In this document: positions 47,790 to 59,952 of the stretch, one piece after another | How the letters are laid out: every line of letters begins with the position of its first letter | How positions within the stretch are numbered: position 1 is the first letter of the stretch | Source of the DNA: Malachius bipustulatus | Lineage: Eukaryota; Arthropoda; Insecta; Coleoptera; Melyridae | Reading direction: 5' to 3' | NCBI GenBank assembly: GCA_910589415.1 | Contig: OU342638.1 | Coordinates: 32,895,579 to 32,959,578 of the forward strand | DNA: 64,000 nucleotides | Notes under the pieces: model-generated | The model's input: only the letters and a program-made list of their open reading frames with translations | What the model was told of the DNA's origin: nothing | Databases searched by the model: none | Program-made: the position numbers and the translations under genes

Positions 47790-49855
47790 ATAATGAGGCA
47801 TTTCTCTCCAGCGAGGTAGTTAAAAACTAAGTCGGTGATCAAGCCCGGAAGATGAAGAATCTGAATAAATGTCTACTCAATAAAAGCAAATAAGACCTTA
47901 TCTTGGAGCAAGTAGACCGACAACAAAAACTAAGGCGTTAAAGCCTGGAAAATGAAGAATCTGGAAGAATTTCTTTAAAAAAAATCTAACCACATCAAAA
48001 TCAGGGGAACCACTGCCAAAACATTGCGTTCCAAGCCTGTAAGATGAAAACACCAAAAGATGGTCTGCTTTAGAAAAGCTGCCTCGTTCAAAAGCAGAAG
48101 AACGACAGCATAACCAAGTCGACGACCAAGCCTGGAGGATGGAAAAATCTGGATAAATTTCTTCTCAACAAAATCAAATGCGACCTCATTCTAGAGCACG
48201 CAGACCGGCAACAGAAACTGTAAAACGTTAATCTGATTCAATCTCATTCAGTACATATTTGGTATCGATATCTAAAATCCAGTCGATATGAAATGCAACC
48301 AGTCGCTTTGTTAATATAAACATCCGGATGCTGAAGAGTTAACGTCCGTTGCGTGAAAGAAATGAAATATCCATATGACCCTACTTGACCGTAAGACGCG
48401 GGAAGTACCTACTCTCGACCAGTTGTGCTTTGAACGTCGCCGCATGAGAGTTGGTGAATTACTTGTGTGTGTCTGTGTTTGGTGCAGACCCGTCCACGAA
48501 GTGTAAGTCAAATCCGCCCACGGCGTTGGTACCGCTGGCCGAAACTGGTTCTGCTGAACAGACCGATGAAGTTGTTGGCAAACTGGCCGATGTTCTGAGT
48601 CGTGCTCTTCGAGATATGAGCTCTGGTTCTGGAGGTCCTAAGGTGGCAAAGTTTGTGGGGGCGGACGTGATTCCGTCCTTCGACCCCAACGATTTGAACC
48701 AAAATGTGGAGGACTGCTGCAATAAAGTGAATGAAATCCGTGAAAGGTTCCATTGGACAGAAGATATCACCATCTTCTATGCTCTGTCCAAGCTTAGAGG
48801 GTTAGCAAGTGTCTGATACAAAGGATTGAAAACAGTCAAGTATGCTTGGTCGGAATGGAAAGAAAACCTTTGCTATTCCTTTCCAGTCCAACGTGACTTC
48901 CATGAACTTTTGGAACAGATGATGTCGAGAAGGAAAAAGTCAACTGAGTCTTTTGCACAATATTTTTATGAGAAGCAAGCTCTTCTGAATGCCGGCCGAA
49001 TACAAGGGAGAGACGCAGTCTCGTGTATTATTGCGGGAATTTCTGAGAACCACATTCGAACAAGTGCCAAGGGCGCAAATTGTTGCGACCCCGAAGCTCT
49101 TTTTGGTTACCTGCGAACACTGAACGCTGAGGTAGCCGGACCAACAAGAACAATGGCAATCCAAAACTTCCAAGGTCGGAAGCGTAAATTTGAACCGGAG
49201 AGGACCAGGTCAAAAGTTAACTTTAGAAGGTTGGGACAGCGCAACGGAAACCATCACGGAGACAGAGGTAGACAGCAGGGCCTACAGCAGGGCCGATGCA
49301 GGGACATTTTGCCTGCCCAAAGAGGCCAAAAACACACCAGTACACCAAATGACTAGACGTATCTTACTCCAAGTGCCCTCCAACCGACCACAAATACTAT
49401 AAGCCTGTAAAAAGGCTACAAAACTAAGGCGTTGAAGGCTGGAAAATGAAGAAACTGGACGAATTTATTTCTAAATAATCTGACCACGTCAAAATCACGG
49501 GAACGACAGCCAAAACATTGCGTTCCAAGCCTGTAAAACTAAAAATGCGAAAGAAGTTCTGCTTTAGAAGAGCTGCCTCATCCAAACGCAGAACGACAGC
49601 CAAAACTAAGTCGACGACCAAGCCTTGAAGACGAAAACTCTGAATGAATTTCTTCTCAATAAAAGCAAAAACGACCTTATCCTAGAGCAAGCTAACCAAC
49701 ATCAACAACTAAGGCGTTGAAGCCTGGAAAATCAAGAATCTGGAAGAATTTCTTTCCAAAAAACCTGATCACGTCAAAATCAGGGGAACGACAGCCAAAA
49801 CGATCCTAGCGTGAAAGATAAAAATCTGAGAGGATTCCTGCTCAATAAATACGAC
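47790..49855 (+). repeat. ~300-bp tandem repeat units flanking a gag fragment
   Basis: Units built of AACTAAGGCGTTGAAGCCTG, GAAGAATCTGGAAGAATTTC, CAAAACATTGCGTTCCAAGC, CTGCTTTAGAAGAGCTGCC and CTTCTCAATAAAAGCAAA. They occur on the left at about 47820-48225 and on the right at about 49424-49855, all in direct orientation. The ~1.2 kb between the two blocks holds the gag fragment. The order and partial units are more like a tandem array broken by an insertion than a pair of LTRs. Confidence 0.7.
48451..49375 (+). pseudogene. decayed Gypsy-type retrotransposon gag
   Basis: Two consecutive frames (48451-48816 and 48826-49356) form one gag-like protein, broken by an in-frame TGA at 48814-48816 where the family has tryptophan. 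Supporting segments are VIPSFDPNDLNQN, KVNEIRERFHWTEDITIFYA and KLRGLAS before the stop, then WSEWKENLCYSFP, YFYEKQALLN and AVSCIIAGISE after it. Near 49300 a shifted frame reads GHFACPK, the likely remains of a zinc knuckle, so there is also a frameshift. No protease, RT or integrase follows. It is a dead fragment, and whether it is related to the solo LTR family here is unknown. Confidence 0.75.
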
Positions 49856-50471
49856 CTTATCTTCATCCTGGATCGACCTCGTCTCCGGAAAGATGAAAAT
49901 AAAAATGGCGCTGGGGGAATAAATAATCAGAGGAATGATGTAACGAATTGTGTCGATATTTTTTGGTAAACTTCAGTTCAGACTGTTTAATGGGAAGACA
50001 ATTATTAAAAACAAAATGGTCAAAAAGAAAAGGTGCTTGTACCAAAATTGAGTCCAAGTATTATCATCTTTTTTTTATTATTGTAACTCCTTATCGGGTT
50101 GTTGAACCCTATCAACATCACACGAACAAGACTAATAATATGACTTACTCAATTATGATTGTTTTATTGTTAATAATAATTAAATAAAGAACGAAAGATA
50201 AAGAGTAACGAATTCTGTTATTTATTTATTTTACTCAGCCCAGGCAAAGCGGGACTGGACCGTTAATTATTTATGCTCACAAGTTCAAGTTCACTTAAAT
50301 CACTGAGACTCGGATCGTTTATTAAATTGTAAATAAAATATTTTTATGCTCCTACCGTCTATTTATTACACCTCCATACTCTGTCATATAATCTCTATAT
50401 CTAATAATCTTTCTATTTGTTATATTTACCGTCCTGCATTTGCATATAATAGAAGAAATCTCAAGATAGTC

Positions 50472-50533
50472 TTATCGTAGTTTACTGTTCATACGATAAT
50501 TGCATTTTATTTGGATGTTTTGATTATATAAAA
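50472..50533 (+). promoter_or_regulatory. putative promoter of acid phosphatase 2: paired GATA sites and TATA box
   Basis: TTATCGTA (50472-50479) and its inverted partner TACGATAA (50492-50499) lie about 90-115 bp upstream of the ATG. A TATATAAAA box follows at 50525-50533, about 55 bp before the ATG. The ~150 bp around them is conserved with the region upstream of paralogue 3. GATA factors are known regulators of insect gut and fat-body genes; their use here is inference. Confidence 0.5.
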
Positions 50534-50586
50534 AATATCTGTGAACAATTAAGTGTGGAGACAGCTTAGTTAGGTACTTTAAAAAA

Positions 50587-53500
50587 ATGGTTGTTGTTAC
50601 TCAGATTTGTCTGCCTCTTTTCTGGTGTTTATCTCTTGTAGCAGCCTCACCTGTAAAATCTTCTACAGATAATTTACTCTCGTTATTTGTGGTAAGTTAT
50701 TATAAGAAATTCTTAGCTTTGTTTAAAAAAAAAACAATAAAACTTTTTTTTTGATACCACATCTTCAATTGTGGCTAGCGAGCACTCAAAACAAAGAACC
50801 ACAAACATATCCTAAATCAAGACGAGCTAAAATTATCGATGTCTATAGGTAACAGAATATCTCCAGTGATAATTGTAAATGTACACTGTAAACAGTAAAA
50901 AATCAAATAATCTAATTCAGTTGAACTATTATTGTCAATCTTAATTGGACTCAGGGGAATAACAAAACGTTTGGGCATTATTGCGATGTCAATATTATGA
51001 TGCTGTAGAAGTGTAAGGAAATAAACAGGCTAACGTCTAATAATTGGCTTAAATCTACGTGCAAACTGAAAATTAACCAGACAAAAAAAATCCCATCGTG
51101 TTTACATCGCAACACACTAATTGTTGCCCTAATCAGAATCGCACACTAAATTCGCTAGTAAATTTTCATCTATATTGCCCTTGATTCTGCTCGTCGATAT
51201 TGCCCATCAATTTTTGCCTGTAGATATTGCCCATCAATTTTGCCTTTAGATATTGCCCGTCGATATTTTCTCTAGCATTGCCTATTATAGAGTTATCCGT
51301 GGATTGTTGCGGGTAGATACACCATCAGTTAAGATTAGATGAGCAAGTTCAATAGGCGACTAAAATACTGCTTACCGATCTTTCTCGTAAATTATTATCA
51401 CAGATGGAAGCAAGTGACGATCCTGCCATTAGCATTGCTACATATGTTACATATAACTACCCACCTGGTTAGTCCAAGATAATTTTGATAATCCACCAAT
51501 TTTGTTCGTCAATCTTGCTCGTCGATTTTACCTGTAGATATTGCCCATCCAATTTTGCCTGTAGATATTTCCCGTCGACATTGCTTTTAACATGGCCTAT
51601 AGATTTATTCGTGGATTGTTGTAGTTATTGCAGTTATTTCAATTTTGCCTGTAGACGTTGCCTATCGATTTTGCCTGTAGATATTGCCCATCTATATTTC
51701 CTCTAGCATTGCCTATAGATTTACCCGTGATTTGTTGCAGGTAAATACACCGTCAGTTTAGATTAGATGAGCAAGTTCGATAGACCACTAAAACATTGCT
51801 TACCGATCTTGCTCGTAAATTAATATCACAGATGGAAGCAATAAGTGACGATCCTGCCATTAGCATTGTTACATTTGTTACATATAACTACCCACCTGGT
51901 TAGTCCAAGATAATTTTGATAATCCACTGATTTTGTTCGTCAATCTTGCCCGTCGATTTTGCCTGTAGATATTGCCCATCGATTTTGCCTGTAGATATTT
52001 CCCATCGATGTTGCCTTTAGCGTCATCTATAAATTATCCGTGGATTGTTGTAGTTATTGCAGTTATTTCAATTTTGCCTGTAGACGTTGCCTATCGATTT
52101 TGCCTGTAGATATTGCCCATCTATATTTCCTCTAGCATTGCCTATAGATTTACCCGTGATTTGTTGCAGGTAAATACACCGTCAGTTTAGATTAGATGAG
52201 CAAGTTCGATAGACCACTAAAACATTGCTTACCGATCTTGCTCGTAAATTAATATCACAGATGGAAGCAATAAGTGACGATCCTGCCATTAGCATTGTTA
52301 CATTTGTTACATATAACTACCCACCTGGTTAGTCCAAGATAATTTTGATAATCCACCGATTTTGTTCGTCAATCTTGCCCGTCGATTTTGCCTGTAGATA
52401 TTGCCCATCGATTTTGCCTGTAGATATTTCCCATCGATGTTGCCTTTAGCGTCATTTATAAATTATCCGTGGATTGTTGTAGTTATTGCAGTTATTTCAA
52501 TTTTGCCTGTAGACGTTGCCTATCGATTTTGCCTGTAGATATTGCCCATCTATATTTCCTCTAGCATTGCCTATAGATTTACCCGTGATTTGTTGCAGGT
52601 AAATACACCGTCAGTTTAGATTAGATGAGCAAGTTCGATAGACCACTAAAACATTGCTTACCGATCTTGATCGTAAATTAATATCACAGATGGAAGCAAT
52701 AAGTGACGATCCTGCCATTAGCATTGTTACATTTGTTACATATAACTACCCACCTGGTTAGTCCAAGATAATTTTGATAATCCACCGATTTTGTTCGTCA
52801 ATCTTGCCCGTCGATTTTGCCTGTAGATATTGCCCATCGATTTTGGCTGTAGATATTTCCCATCGATGTTGCCTTTAGCGTCATCTATAAATTATCCGTG
52901 GATTGTTGTAGTTATTGCAGTTATTGCAATTTTGCCTGTAGACATTGCCAATCGATTTTGCCTGTAGATATTGCCCATCAAGTTTGCCCGTAGATATAGC
53001 CCATCGATATTTCAGTAGAAATTGTTGATATGCAAAACTTCAGATCAGATCCCAGGTAGGTAATATAAGATGGGCAACTTAGATTCTCTGCTTCGACGGG
53101 CAATCCGGTTGATATACTGTACCCGTTCATATTTCCTTTCGTTGTTGCAAGCAGTAGCCCTATCAGTCTAAATTATATGGTATTCAGAATTATTTGACGA
53201 TGTTGCCTTAGATCTTTCAGGAAATGTTGTCTTGCAATATTGCCCGGATGTTATTTTCGATGATGTTGCCCGATGATATTTTTTGGAGTTTTTGCGTCGA
53301 TGATGCCAGGTTAGACCTGATCAACTTCTCCTTTATTGCCCTAAAAAAGTTGCAACTTTAATAAGCTGATAAAATACTTATTGTTGCAATTTCACTTAAA
53401 TCTTGGCTGCAGTGCTGTTTATCGATATTGCCCGTGTCCTTATCCTCGGTGATTGTACTCATTGATCTTGCTAGGAGTACTGCAGTCGATTTTACATGTA

Positions 53501-55373
53501 AGTTTGTCGATTCTGTCTGTCAAAATATTATTTATCAATATTGCCCGTAAGTTTTAATCGGCGAGGTTAACAATGGAACTTAACGGGTCTAATGCAGTAG
53601 ATTTTACATGTAAATATTGCTCGTCGATGCTGCTCATGGATATTGCCTGTAGAAATTGCCCGTCGATATTGCCTTTAACGTTGCCTCTACTTTCTGACTG
53701 TGGAAATTAGTAAATTATCCCCGGCGGAAACGAGCGATGATCCTGCCGACAATTTTGCTACAAATGCTGTATTTCTCGTTAATTTGTACGTAATATAAGA
53801 TGAGCAACTTCGACTTGATATTTCGATGTCAATTTTCGGTCCATGAAATGTGTTCATCGATATTTCCTTCCGGTGTCCCAAGCAGTAACAATAATAGTTT
53901 AAATTATATGGTAATAAAAATTTATTGGCGATGTTGCCTTGGATCTTTCTAGAAATGCTGCTTTGCAATATTGCCGGGATAGTATCTTCGACGATTTTGC
54001 CCGATGATGTTGTCTGGAGTTTTTTCGTCAAGTTATATCCCAGATTTCGTTTCGTCAACTTAAATGGGCAACTTCTCTTTCGTTGTTGCCATAAAACGTA
54101 GATTCAGCTTTAGCTGTAGCTAAACTGTAGCTTGACTGTAGCTTAAGCGTAGGATCAGGTTTGGTTAGATGGGCTACTTCTACGGGCAATTTCAATATTT
54201 TACTCTGTGAGTCTTAATTGATTAAATAATCAATTAATTAATAGGTACAATTCTTTTTACAGGTATTTAGACATGGTGATCGTACGATAGCAACAACCTA
54301 CCCTAATGATCCCTACAAAAATATTTCTTTCTGGCCAGGGGGATTTGGTCAATTAACAAACGTAAGTTTTGAAAACTGTCTTTGAAAAATAGTCAATTTA
54401 TGTATTAATATTGTAGGCTGGGAAAACGAGATCATACGAAAACGGACGATGGTTCAGACAACGCTACGATGGTTTCATCCCGGAAAAATACTCCCTCTAC
54501 GACGTCAATATCGTATCCACTGACGTTGACAGAACTTTAATGTCCGCATCGTCCTATCTCGCAGGTCTCTACCCACCAGTTGAGGACGAGATTTGGAACC
54601 CAAGTTTACAATGGCAACCAATCCCCATTCACACCGTCCCGCAACTAGAAGATCCCATCCTGGGAATGGGGCTTGGTTGCCCGAAATATTTGGTCATGTA
54701 TGAATTATTGAAATTATCGACGCATTTCAGAGACATCGATAAACAACTAGAATATCTTTACTCGTATCTGTCCCTCCACTCAGGAATGCCCGTGAAAGAA
54801 TTACTCGATGTTATGGCAATCTACGGTGCTCTGGTAGTCGAGGAGAATTTCAACTACACCCTACCCAATTGGACCAAGTGTGTGTACCCGGAGGAATTGG
54901 AAAAATGGAACAACGTCTTTTATTCGATACCATGCTTCAATAAAAATATGGCGAGGTTAAGTGTGGGACCGTTTTTGGACGAGATGATAGAGAATTTCAA
55001 AAATATTACCAGCTACGGAAAGAACGCTTACCAGAAAATCCAAATCTTCTCCGGTCATGATGTCAACGTCGCCAATATTCTGATGACGCTTGGATTGTAC
55101 GATTTTATCTCACCCCCTTATTGTTCATCCTTGATATTCGAGTTGAGGGGTGAGAAAGATAAATCGTACGTGAATATTTTGTACAAAAACGGTACAGATC
55201 CGGTTCCTTTGGTGTTACCTGATTGCCAGTTCGATTGTGACTTGGATTCTTTTGTTAAGCTATTGATACCTGTTACTGTTAATAAGAAGAAATGGAAGAG
55301 TGAATGTTTCTTTAAGAATAATAATATTTATAATAGAAATATTGAAAAACAAACTACTGACGATAATTTATAA
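50587..55373 (+). CDS. secreted histidine acid phosphatase, paralogue 2
   Basis: Exons 50587-50691, 54263-54361 and 54417-55373, all phase 0, give 386 aa. A signal peptide (MVVVTQICLPLFWCLSLVAA) is followed by SPVKSSTDNLLSLFV. Exon 2 supplies VFRHGDRTIATTYPNDPY, with both catalytic arginines and the histidine. Exon 3 supplies STDVDRTLMSA, WQPIPIHTVPQ and FSGHDVN with the His-Asp pair. The arginine just before STD in paralogue 1 is valine here, and the RHGxRxP proline is again isoleucine. The catalytic set is complete, so an active enzyme is predicted. Intron 1 (3.57 kb) is almost entirely TTGCCC-type satellite; intron 2 is 55 nt. The C-terminus is extended by an Asn-rich tail compared with paralogue 3. 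Confidence 0.95.
51150..53690. repeat. higher-order satellite (429-bp unit) of TTGCCCRTYGAT minirepeats in intron 1
   Basis: The ATAACTACCCACCTGGTTAG landmark recurs at about 51464, 51885, 52314 and 52743, giving steps of 421, 429 and 429 bp. Within each unit, a short word of about 17-23 bp (ATTTTGCCTGTAGATATTGCCC, TTGCCCATCGAT and variants) is repeated many times. Flanking sequence to about 53690 keeps the word but loses the 429-bp order. The array lies inside intron 1 of acid phosphatase 2. Confidence 0.88.
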
Positions 55374-55461
55374 TTTATAATTTATAATATTTTATTAAAT
55401 CCATCCTTATTTTAATGTGTTGAAGAGAACCCACCTGTATACCCACTGCGCATGCCCACTA

Positions 55462-55765
55462 ACCGGGTTACGGTTAGGGTCAACTCAGTTCATCGACCTA
55501 CTGTAGCCGGCTATGTAAACTGGATGGGTGCACTCACTGCATGCCCCAGCTGATCTCCGAGCTCAATTCACCCAGGAGAGAGAGTTGTTCGCGAATCAGT
55601 TCCTCACGATCGTCTGGTCAGTCCTTCAGTTGGCACTCTTTATATAGCCGGTGCTGGTGGAGATAACGTGTTTATCGCCGCCGTAAAAACTGTATCACTC
55701 CCGATAAACCCCTCTAATAATGAAATAAATAATAATTACCAACGAAAGCCTTGGATTTCGTTACA
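55462..55765 (-). mobile_element. truncated solo LTR fragment, copy D (inverted)
   Basis: Matches the 5' part of the LTR family in reverse: CATCGACCTACTGTAGCCGG, GATCTCCGAGCTCAATTCAC, CTCTTTATATAGCCGGTGCT, ending TTTCGTTACA at 55765. The GC-rich 3' half of the LTR is missing, and homology starts abruptly near 55462. No target duplication can be checked because one end is lost. It lies about 90 bp beyond the paralogue 2 stop codon. Confidence 0.82.
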
Positions 55766-56195
55766 CTTTAAATGCAAATAACACTTTGATATTTTATTCA
55801 AATGATTCGTCTATCTACAGTTACTATTTGATATTTAATTTATGGACAGGAACATGGGCGTGCTTTCAATTGACGATTTATAACAATGAGTTAACGCTGG
55901 AGTAATTTGTTTGTAACTGTCTGCAGCCATTTCACCTTTCCCGAGTGAACGTCACTGTGCCAATTCGTGATAGCAGGAAAACACCAAGGCGTGTTATTTT
56001 TCCCCGCTGTGTATTTATAATTTTATGTATGTGTACAGGGTACAGGGCTAATGATAAAATTATCTGAACCGTAAACAATACTATTTTATTTAATGTCTAT
56101 TTATTATAAACACTGCCTTATAATCTGTATATCTTTTAATCTTTCTATTTACTACTTTTACTCCATTTACATATAATAGAAAAATCTCAAGAGTC

Positions 56196-56226
56196 TTATC
56201 GTAGTTTGTTACTACTCATGCGATAA
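56196..56226 (+). promoter_or_regulatory. putative paired GATA sites upstream of acid phosphatase 3
   Basis: TTATCGTA (56196-56203) and TGCGATAA (56219-56226) correspond to the inverted pair upstream of paralogue 2, with one arm mutated. They lie about 110-140 bp before the ATG. The surrounding sequence (TTTACATATAATAGAAAAAT, CTCAAGAGTCTTATCGTAG) is shared with paralogue 2. A TATA-like AAAAATATAA follows near 56259. Confidence 0.45.
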
Positions 56227-56335
56227 ATTAATTTTTTAGGTAAGTACTTTGCTTATGTAAAAATATAATTGACTAGGTAGGTACTTACATGAACAATTAA
56301 GTCGAGAGACACTAACTTAGTAACCTAATAATAAA

Positions 56336-59322
56336 ATGATTGTTTTTGCCCACGTTTGTCTGACTCTTTTCTGGTTTTCACCTTTTGTAGCCTCGTCTGT
56401 AAAATCTTCTGCAGATAATTTACTCTCACTATTTGTGGTAAGTTGTCATCAATTTTAGTCTAAGTACTTATCATAGTAAGTACTTACGTAACTTATTATA
56501 TTGCCCGTCGATTTTGCCCATCGTATTGTACTTAGATAGTGTCAGCGTATTTTCCTGGTGAAGATGTTGCCCATCAGATCGAATATCTAATCGAGTTGGG
56601 CTAGATACAATGCTAGTTTAATTTAGATTGGATTCTATAAGCCCATTGTATCAATCTTGCCCGTAGCCCGTAGACGAATAATTTTGCCAATTGAGGTTGC
56701 CCGAAAATTGATTAGAGGTGCAAGATTAGATCCAAGCGAGGTGAGGTAATATAAGAAGGACAACGTATAAGATTGGCAACTTCGAAGTGCAATTTATATT
56801 TTGCCCGTTGATTCTTACAGCAGATTCCTCCTTTTCCTTCGATGATTCTTCGTCATGTTAAATTGTATGCGGCAAGTATGACAAGTTAACTTTTATGGGC
56901 AACTTCGATTATCCGTCGATATTGTGCGTCAATCTTGCCTGTCTCCGTCGATAGCGTCAATTAACATTACTCGTAGATAGAATTTTATATTAGATCCACG
57001 TGCAGATCAGATTGAGTAATATAAGGTGGGCAACTTCGATTCGATGTGCAACTCTCTATACTTCACATCAATTTTTCCATCTGATATTTGCGGTCGATGT
57101 AATGTACTCATCGATATTACCTGTCGTTGTTGTAATAAGTGAGTTAACAGAAAAGATTTCTTGACGATGTTGCCCAATGATCTTGCCGGGATTTTTTGCT
57201 CCGATAATGTACCTTATTGTCTGGTTAAATTATTTAATGGGCAACTTCGAAATTACTCACCGATATTTTTTCAGGACAGTTGAAATTAAATGGGCAACTT
57301 TGAGAAGCAGTTAAACTAGTTCTAGTCGATGTTGCCCAATAATAATCCTCGGGGTTGCACCCGTTCATCTAACAACGAGTACTGCCGTCAATTTTGTCAG
57401 TTAATCTTGTCGAAACTACTGATGCCAATTTCTTTGTAGGTAAATTTTTTCTCGTCAATATCGCCCATAGTTCTTGCCCTTTGCATCCAATATTACCTGT
57501 GTATAAAGCCAATCTGGGATAACTGTATGGGGGCAATAAATTAAACTTAAATGCATTTCAGCCTATGCTGAATGCTCGACAATGTTGCCTATGTATCTTG
57601 CCTGAAATATTGTCAATCGATATTGCCCATAAATTTTAATCGAATGTGTACTGTCGCACTTTACGAATTTTACACGTAAATATTGCTCGTCGATGTTGCC
57701 AATTAATAGACGTTGCCCCTGCATAGAATATCACATCGGATACAAGTTTGGTAGGGCAACTTCTACGGGCAACTTCGATATTGTTCGGAAATAGGCTCCA
57801 ATAATTTTGATGAAATATTGTTGAGCATATTTACTACTGACCAAAAAGAAACCAGATCATAAGACATTCAGTACCCAGTAATAAAATGTTAAATAAATAT
57901 TAATATAAATATTTTCCAGGTATTCAGGCATGGAGATGAAACACTGGGAATGTCGTACCCTAATGATCCCTATAAAAATATTTCATTCTGGCCGGGGGGA
58001 TTTGGTCAATTAACGAACGTATGTGTTGAATACCGTATTTAAAAATGTGGCAATTTATGTTTATGTTCGATGGATCTTTACGTGCCGTCATAACTATCAA
58101 CCGTATCAGACTTTCCGCTTTTATAAGACAGTGGCGTTACACTGTTGTTTTTATAACTAAATAAGTTATAAAAGTAAGTAAACATTTTTGTACGTATGTG
58201 TATTGTTGGTAACGTTTCTGAGCTTGAGCAGAGATCTAGCCTCAAACTAAAATTCTTGAAGCTACGCTGACGTTTACATGTTCTGTCATTGTTTCACTTT
58301 CATCTCAGCCTCAGTAGATAGGGTCTATATGTTATTAACACGCGAAGATTCATCGAACAAACACCAACACGAGGGTTGTCTTAGAACACAATAATTTGAT
58401 TAAAGATCAATTATTGCAGACTGGAAAAACGAGATCATACGAAAATGGTCGATGGTTCCGAAAGCGCTACGATGGTTTCATCCCGAAAAACTACTCCCTC
58501 TACGACGTCAATATCGTATCAACTGACGTTGACAGAGCTTTAATGTCAGCAGCATGCTACCTTGCAGGTCTCTATCCACCAGTTGATGATGAGATCTGGA
58601 ACCTCGATTTAAAATGGCAGCCAATTCCCATCCACATCGTCCCACAACTAGATGACCCCATCCTGGGAATGGGAATGGGTTGCCCAAAATATTTACGCAT
58701 GTACGACTTACTGCCCAAATCGGAGTACTTTAGAAACATCGACCAACAACTAGCAGATTTTTACGCGTATCTTTCGCTTCACTCCGGAATGAATGTAACA
58801 CATTTATTGGACATTTTGCCGATTTACGCCGCTCTGGTAGTGGAGGAGAATTTCAACTACACCCTTCCCAATTGGACCAGAAGTGTTTACCCGGAGGAAT
58901 TGACGAAATGGAGCAGCATCTTCTATTCAATGCCGTGCTTCGATAAAGATTTGGCGAGACTAGGTGTGGGTCCGTTTTTTGACGAAATGGTCGAAAATTT
59001 CAAAAATATTACTAATTACGGCGGAAAGGACGCTTATAAGAAAATCCAAATCTTCTCCGGTCATGATGTCAACGTGGCCAATATTTTGATGACGCTTGGA
59101 TTGTACGATTACATCGAGCCTCCTTTTTCTGCATCCCTGATATTCGAGTTGAGGAATGGGAAAGATGAATCGTACGTGAATATTTTGTACAAAAACGGTA
59201 CAGATCCGGTTCCTTTGGTGTTACCTGGTTGCCAGTTCGATTGTGACTTGGAATCTTTTGTTAAGCTGTTGGAACCTGTTACTGTTAATGTGGAACAATG
59301 GAGGGAGGAATGTTTTCTGTAA
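56336..59322 (+). CDS. secreted histidine acid phosphatase, paralogue 3, active-site arginine replaced
   Basis: Exons 56336-56437, 57920-58018 and 58420-59322, all phase 0, give 367 aa with signal peptide MIVFAHVCLTLFWFSPFVAS. Exon 3 has STDVDRALMSA, WQPIPIHIVPQ and FSGHDVNVANILMTL, so the His-Asp pair and third arginine are kept. In exon 2 the nucleophile motif reads RHGDETL: the second arginine of RHGxR is glutamate. In histidine acid phosphatases that arginine holds the substrate phosphate, so activity is expected to be weak or lost. The rest of the frame is intact over 1.1 kb, which suggests a secreted pseudo-enzyme or altered specificity rather than a dead gene. Intron 1 (1.48 kb) carries the same TTGCCC words as paralogue 2. 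Intron 2 is 401 nt against 55-57 nt in the other copies, implying an insertion. Confidence 0.93.
56490..57780. repeat. diverged TTGCCC-word repeat in intron 1 of acid phosphatase 3
   Basis: TTGCCCGTCGATTTTGCCCA, ATGTTGCCCA, GGGCAACTTCGA and related words occur throughout, in both orientations, without the regular 429-bp order seen in paralogue 2. The shared vocabulary in the same intron shows that the repeat predates the duplication of the two genes or spread between them by conversion. Confidence 0.65.
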
Positions 59323-59952
59323 TAAATATTGAAGCGTTCTTTACACAACTATGTTTTGATTTCACTCCACTTCTGCAAACAATTTCCAATTATTCTTTCA
59401 TAATCACTGAACAACCTCCTTCCCTTCACTATGGTACTCTAATCTCAGGTAAATTCCAATTTAAACTAACTGTAGCTACTGCTACGGCGCTCTTATATAC
59501 ACGCCGGACGTGGTTCTAGAAAAGATCTAGGAGCTGCCAGACGCAACCATGCACTCTTTCGAACATGCGCGGAAATATTCTGGTATTCTGGATTAGAATA
59601 TGACATTCCTGTCATGTCCAGTCGGAATTTTCGTATTAGAAAAACTTCAGAAGATTCTGAGATAATTTTTTTATATCGTTCGCTATACGTATATTGCTTG
59701 TCTCATGATTTTTTTTCTATGATTTCGGTGTAAAAAGTTGTCTTTAAAATAAAAAAGACTGAAATTAGAAAAAAAAATTAATGTGATTAATTTTTTGTTA
59801 TGGATAGCTGCTCTTGCCGACTTAATGCAAGCGTGCAAAAACTTATTTATTAATTTGCAATAATAAAAAAGATATACACAAAAAATGACAAATCTCGTTT
59901 TTTCAGCTTTTTCCAGACATTTTTGCATTTCTACATGAGACCAAACACTGCT

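Noticed and set aside
48000..49800. Interpreting the gag region as a complete LTR retrotransposon with paired LTRs.
   Set aside because: The flanking repeats lack TG/CA ends and target duplications, occur as partial tandem units, and no pol is present.
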